Under the pieces are notes generated by a model, which was not told the origin of the DNA, made no database searches, and was given only the letters and a program-made list of their open reading frames with translations. Source: an uncultured archaeon (lineage in GTDB: Archaea; Micrarchaeota; Micrarchaeia; CABMEP01). From it: DNA of 37,050 bases. Every line of letters begins with the position of its first letter. The stretch's first letter is position 1. The translations under genes were made by a program, and so were the position numbers. Below are positions 34,801 to 37,050 of the stretch, one piece after another. Location: contig CABMEP010000042.1 in assembly GCA_902385155.1 (NCBI GenBank), forward strand, positions 1 to 37,050. The letters are read 5' to 3'.

Positions 34801-37050
34801 ACCGCAGCCATAGCGATGGACCAGGGGACGACCGGCAACAGCCTGTTCAACAACAACCTCAATTCCACCGACGGGGTCGTGTTCACGAACGGCGCAGCCG
34901 CCAACAACTGGAACACCACGCTCAACTGCGCGGGCCCCGCCAACATCGTCGGCGGCGCCTGCATCGGAGGCAATTTCTACGCGAATCCCGCGGGAACGGC
35001 CTTCTCGCAGAACGACGGCCTCTGCCATGCGAACGCCTCCGGCCTCTGCGCCAGCAACTACACTCTTGCGGCCGGCAACATCGACTACCTGCCGCTGACA
35101 CTCATATCGCCGCCAACGCCGCTCGCAGCGTGCGGGACGATCGACCAGGCCAATACGATCTACATCCTGACGCAGAACGTCTCCAGCCCCGATACCTGCT
35201 TCACGATAGCGGCGAACAATGTCACCCTCGACTGCAACGGATACACGATCACCGGCCCGGGCAGCTCGGGCTACGGGATCAACAACAGCGCCGGCTTCGA
35301 CTACGTCACCGTGCAGAACTGCGCCATCACGAGCTTCAACATAGGCATCAATTTCGCGAACGGAACCCGTTACAGTGCGATCTTCAACAGTAATGTCAGC
35401 TCGAACAGCCAACACGGCATATACCTCTTCTCCAGCCCCGACAACGTCATCACCAACAGCACCTCCAACAACAACTCGGGCACGAGCCACTACGGCATCT
35501 ACGTCATATCCAGCAACAATACCGTCATTTCCAACAGCGCCGCCAACTCGAACTACTGGGGAATCGCCCTCTCCTCCAGCGGGAACAGCACCATCATCAA
35601 CTGCACCGTAAACTCGAACACCAGATACGGCATCCGCATCTCCTCCTCCAATAACAACATGATCTCCAACAATACCGTCAATTCAGACGGCAACGAAGGG
35701 ATCTACCTCTCCTCCAGCTCCAGCAACACAATATACAACAACAATGCCAGCTCGAGCGGAGACGGCATCCGCCTCGAGAACTGCAACGGCAACAACGTCA
35801 CCCGCAACACCGTCAGCTCGAACAGCAACGGAATCTACCTCTATGACAACGCCAACAGCAACACGATCGCCAACAACAACGTCAGCAACAACAGCCAGTA
35901 CGGCATCCGGCTCTACACCAACGCCAACAGCAACACGATCGCCAACAACACATTCATCAACAACAGCGTGCACGGCATCAACCTCGCCTCCAGCTCGAGC
36001 AACGTCTTCTACAACAACTTCCTCAACAACTCCCAGAACGTCCAGAGCGACGGCTCGCTGAACTACTGGAACACCACCATGGCCGCCGGCACCAACATCG
36101 TCAACGGCCCGTACATCGGGGGCAACTTCTGGGCGAACCCGTCCGGCACGGGATACTCCGAGAACCCAGACTACTGCATCGCGAACGGCTCCAGCGGGTT
36201 CTGCACCATACCATACTCCATCGACGGCAGCAACATCGACTACCTGCCCCTGACGCTGCTGCAGCCGCCGGTATCGCTCGCAGCCTGCGGGACGCTCAAT
36301 CAGGCCAATAGGCTGTATATCCTGACGCAGGACGTGAGCTCCAATGCCGGCTGTTTCGTCGTCTCCGCGAACGGCGTGATGCTCGACTGCGCCGGCCACA
36401 CGATCAATTATTCGAGGACTTCGTCCGGATACGCCATAGACTTCTCATCGACGCTTTCGGGCGTCACGGTCAAGAACTGCATCATCACGCAAGGAGGCGC
36501 CTACAGTTACGGATCCGGCGTGAACGTCTACTCTGGCTTTGCTACGGCAGACAACGACCGGTTCATCAACAACACGATAACCACGTCGGGCAACTATTCG
36601 TATGGATTCTCCATCACAACTTCTTCTGTCTACAATTTCAACAATATAACATACTATAACAACAAGATCAATACCAGCGGATACCAGTCTCACGGAATCT
36701 CCCTCAGCAATGCCACTTCCTGCAACTTCACAAACAATAACATCACCACGGCCGCCAACAACTCGCACGGCTTTTTGATGTTTGGCAGCTCTAACAACGC
36801 GTTCTCGGGCAATGTCATACACACTACGGCCCCGCAGGCATATGGCATGACGTTCTATTCGGCGAGCAACGGCAACCTAATCACGAACAACAACATAACC
36901 ACGTACGGCAACATGGCGCGCGGTTTGTATCTCGATACTTTCTCAAACAACACTGTCGCAGGTAACATCATCAATGCGCTCAACGCGACGACCCATGGAA
37001 TCTCCGTCTTCTCAAGCTCCAACAACCTGTTCTACAACAACGTATTCAAC
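25885..37050 (+). CDS. Giant modular surface protein (at least 3722 codons, 3' truncated by window): signal peptide, beta-propeller, ten NosD/PbH1-type beta-helix modules
   Basis: Frame starting at 25885 read codon by codon with no stop to base 37050; signal peptide PYVISLALSFLFLFGTVSA; repeated LDCNGYTI...GYGI...IKNC, NNxxxNN coils, GGNYYANPSGTGFSxxC, NNIDYLPLT. Not in ORF track because it has no stop in the window. Confidence 0.93.
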   Translation, partial: MMSLAPGQIRGPQRPQCQTVPYVISLALSFLFLFGTVSALTWTSENLGNTGGFTYGTSIATDSSGVPHIAYCAGNGLHYANKSGGSWSDALIDSYCRGTEIAVNSTGDVSIIYGNSTAVKYAYKPSGGSWTKEVIENSDDITYNTDAGNSIQLDSNGVPHVCYSNSSWSVKYANRTGGSWSSEVIESSANRLVKCHIALDNSNVPHVVYGDFSTGQLKYANKSGGSWSYMVLNSSSGAQNRPTIAIGGDNVPRVGFYINNDGIKYAARSGGTWSFASVYSAGSGLSDASIAVDSYGIPHMSFKYYNGTNQYLWYGNGTPNSWGPQWTAQLVDPLAGAGSTDSIAIDSSNYVHIIHAYYNSTSGTNFIIYDKSTTPAVAPSPMCTDITTPNTVYNMTGNITVADIPCCSAKNCFNIMANNVTLDCKGYTITYAQNSNNLRAIGSGYNYTTIKNCNLVQNTANGGGNYAIILSGSNSNLIKDTNVSVASSSTYGVQLSSVSNTTFSNLIVNTTGGGNYPYGSSAFYLSGCSNVTITNSSMNASGGNSNAIYLISSSNNVNITKCNMNAGSFGIYFEASSDNVFINASNITASNGLYITASKNSTVMNSNISTSGGGYGGIYLSPTSSSNTDNHTFMNNTISVTGNGRAIQVASYSYGVNNMTIAYNNISITNGSSSSYSALYFYYSNSTNISGNRIFAIGNGSGIKLDTYSTNNLIYNNYIYGDPPATITDTSLNRWNTTFTCGAGIRNIVGGNCTGGNYYANPTGTGFSEACTVNMTTGLCTSTYPIATNNIDYAPVTIIPPTCGVFDASGTYTMRSDLASNGTCINITASDVVFDCNGYTINYSQNGTGYGIYANGVNGTVIKNCNIQQTNSSNPDSPAIYLSGTNGGAIQNINALATGSGSYGLYLSNTNNSNVTGGFFVSSNSFGLYIDSSSSGNRIFNNIITGIIDPVSLNSAGTNYWNSVPTAGINILSGPWIAGNYYANSTNGGFSQNPANCTDANGDGICDSNYVLDSNNIDYLPLTASASPVQLTGCGNLASPGVYVLSKDISNAGTCLNVLADNVTIYCQGHTIKYSQSATGYGVNSTNYNNTAVKYCTILQNSTSGSAYAVYFSGVNDGVILGNTMTTFGASSYGVYLPSNSNNNMLSDNIITTGTNNFGYGIYLASSSNNNTIARNRITTNGYASYGLYISSCSAINTSNNNISVSQFGTAAINTASTSYSTLANNNATAGDGYGIAVGGDDNNIVNNSAVISSSVGGTAGIGVSGNRNSIMNNRATASGTTIYGFSISSGTNNTVTGNTFSSASSFGAYVAGTGNLIYNNRINGSTPVYVPSGSQNNWNSTTSAGANIVNGPYIGGNYYANTAGTGYSQGSSCTDTNGDGICDASYTINGSNNVDSFPLKMPTALSGCTNISYVGAYYLNQSVSNSSTCFTIKSNNVSLECAGKTINYSASEFGYGINSTGYNKTLVGDCNIVQSNAGVSSAHAVYLANANNSAIQNSNVSVNSTNANAIYLSNSNSSNITGNMLASANSYGAYLVSGSGNRIFNNLLYGNNSPVGLSSAGANAWNTTMALGPNVIGAPYIGGNFYSNSSGTGFSQACTANASSGFCTASYDLGDGVNVDSLPLTTLAPNSLASCTNLNQSNTGYILMRDISYGAGTCFTVTADNITLDCIGHAVTGVSGYGVNLNGRSNITVSNCAFAGFSTGIYMPSGSGYNIAANNISSSVNGIYVNASANTIAGNRLASNTNGILVNSGYNNTITNNTFVSNTNGIYLNVTATNTTIANNTASWSTASGIYLLSSYNTIYNNTLYRNLLNGAYFSASSNNTITSNNVSWNGGTCFEGCGSNNPYGGYGVYFDSGSNNLIANNTVSWNGGGNTSVYAQPFGYGLYLFNSSNNNTIFNNNVTYNGGNTTANYASCTGYGIYINNGTNNNVSNNNATSNLNCTGTSSNMYGQGIYLGAAFNTTIANNYIGNHSYYGIYVFNYYTGSNNTIFNNTIITGSGLNPRGIYSVYDSNSTISNNTIQFGNVGISLAHTSNLTISNNTVSLASGGYNKGIYFDTSSNNRIFNNIFNNSENANDYSGTNNVWNATLDCTGPANIVGGPCMGGNYWAAPAGTGFSEAQSSCNSNGSGICTYSYGVPSSGGNDYLPLTLLPISPGSTFSAPGFVYNMTQNFSSNGTAFTIAASNVTIDCLGNTLTGNGSGNGMTSTGSYTNLTVKNCVIRNFSNAIYFGAGITYSAITNNTLSDNGFGIDLNGSFGNTNNIVIANNTASNNSQYGIGLISVVSEYNWANTVANNTVTSNGYGLGFIYSSYSGWTNIYNNKFNNSINAITDSYTALWNTTMNCSGPANIIGGPCMAGNYWATPSGTGFSENATACNANTSGICTSNYVINGSNIDYLPLTAPLVPFNCNTLNQPNTTYTMNQNVSSAGTCFTIAADNVTLDCNGYMINYSQSAAGYGINITGYNSTTIQNCNVIQNSSYAYSYGIYLKNANNSVVKNTNVSVNSSFSNGVRLDSNAINNTFTNDIVNSKNGYGTYILSNSNNNTFTNNTLNGSLSWSGVIIQSSANNTIYNNMISSVGFSGTRYTNNWNTTLNCSGATNIIGGPCIGGNVYIPPSGYGFSSMCLDLDGNGVCDSSYALFSGDVNNTDYLPLATPQTPISSCSNISYTGRYILTQNVSNATTCFNILSGNVDLNCNGSTVSYATSAAGYGVQNPGSPNVTIRNCNIVQGSSVSGAHGVYLSSSGSGNNLVMKNNISVFGNSAYGIYFSGSTEGMALNDNFSDNRINTTGTNSHGFRLDRLANSVVARNNVTVNGNYSYGANVFRSASNNITGNRMVSTGYAQTAWYLSYSTSNNFINETIITSGNYSNGLNFGTSSSSNSFTGASITTSGDGAVGMYIWSSSSNNFAYNNITTYGGGSPGAYGIQVESAASSNNFTNNRIMTNGSGSYGAYIRYSSTTSNLLANNTILSPYTAAIAMDQGTTGNSLFNNNLNSTDGVVFTNGAAANNWNTTLNCAGPANIVGGACIGGNFYANPAGTAFSQNDGLCHANASGLCASNYTLAAGNIDYLPLTLISPPTPLAACGTIDQANTIYILTQNVSSPDTCFTIAANNVTLDCNGYTITGPGSSGYGINNSAGFDYVTVQNCAITSFNIGINFANGTRYSAIFNSNVSSNSQHGIYLFSSPDNVITNSTSNNNSGTSHYGIYVISSNNTVISNSAANSNYWGIALSSSGNSTIINCTVNSNTRYGIRISSSNNNMISNNTVNSDGNEGIYLSSSSSNTIYNNNASSSGDGIRLENCNGNNVTRNTVSSNSNGIYLYDNANSNTIANNNVSNNSQYGIRLYTNANSNTIANNTFINNSVHGINLASSSSNVFYNNFLNNSQNVQSDGSLNYWNTTMAAGTNIVNGPYIGGNFWANPSGTGYSENPDYCIANGSSGFCTIPYSIDGSNIDYLPLTLLQPPVSLAACGTLNQANRLYILTQDVSSNAGCFVVSANGVMLDCAGHTINYSRTSSGYAIDFSSTLSGVTVKNCIITQGGAYSYGSGVNVYSGFATADNDRFINNTITTSGNYSYGFSITTSSVYNFNNITYYNNKINTSGYQSHGISLSNATSCNFTNNNITTAANNSHGFLMFGSSNNAFSGNVIHTTAPQAYGMTFYSASNGNLITNNNITTYGNMARGLYLDTFSNNTVAGNIINALNATTHGISVFSSSNNLFYNNVFN
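26041..27000 (+). other. Predicted 7-bladed beta-propeller domain in the giant protein
   Basis: Seven copies of a (S)IAxDSxGxPHIxY-like motif (near 26056, 26179, 26326, 26467, 26608, 26740, 26911) with interleaved YANKSGGSWSxEV. Confidence 0.6.
27010..37050 (+). repeat. Ten successive Cys-bearing PbH1/NosD modules (nine complete) of roughly 225-530 aa
   Basis: Module starts near 27010, 28262, 28951, 30082, 30751, 32335, 33091, 33841, 35098, 36247; each opens with xxC...TCFxIxANNVTLDCNGxTI and closes with GGNYYANPSGTGFSxxC...C...NNIDYLPLT. Confidence 0.8.
35847..35950 (+). repeat. Near-identical tandem coil unit, 72 bp (24 aa) period
   Basis: caacgccaacagcaacacgatcgccaacaaca occurs at 35847-35878 and 35919-35950. 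Confidence 0.85.

Noticed and set aside
34228-35490. 420-aa minus-strand ORF (MARARVVVGGAVGDDVVG...)
   Set aside because: Antisense shadow of the AAC/GTC/GGC-rich giant gene; low-complexity Val/Ala/Gly/Asp composition, no recognisable domain.
27010-37050. Possible CRISPR or satellite array, given many short repeats
   Set aside because: Repeats are degenerate, in phase with codons and the 22-24 aa beta-helix coil, with no constant repeat/unique spacer pattern.

Overview
This is a 37 kb archaeal chromosomal segment. Evidence: EF-1alpha, uS10, Rad50, class I CCA-adding enzyme, GatCAB, UbiA/DGGGP synthase, geranylgeranyl reductase, class III (QxSxE) pilin-like signal peptides and TATA boxes about 25 nt before many start codons. 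The lineage is unassigned; a DPANN archaeon is only a guess. Order of contents: (i) the 3' end of a secreted Ig-like protein and a tightly packed pilin-like operon (2-3148); (ii) EF-1alpha, uS10, tRNA-Ser(UGA) and an HD-domain protein; (iii) a small unlisted minus-strand ORF, a winged-helix protein and RadC; (iv) gatB/gatA/gatC/cca; (v) membrane proteins sharing one divergent TATA box and a TctA-like membrane protein; (vi) a solitary TnpB-type IS200/IS605-like element; (vii) lipoprotein, enolase, rad50, Mut7-C, UbiA, a secreted S16 (Lon-like) protease, tRNA-Gly(UCC), geranylgeranyl reductase and phosphoglycerate mutase. The last 30% (25885 to the window end) is one uninterrupted reading frame of at least 3722 codons. 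It is missing from the supplied ORF track because no stop codon lies inside the window. I read its frame line by line and found no stop. It encodes a signal peptide, a probable 7-bladed beta-propeller, and ten NosD/PbH1-type beta-helix modules (nine complete) in which cysteine pairs are kept or lost together. This giant modular cell-surface protein is the most striking object in the window.
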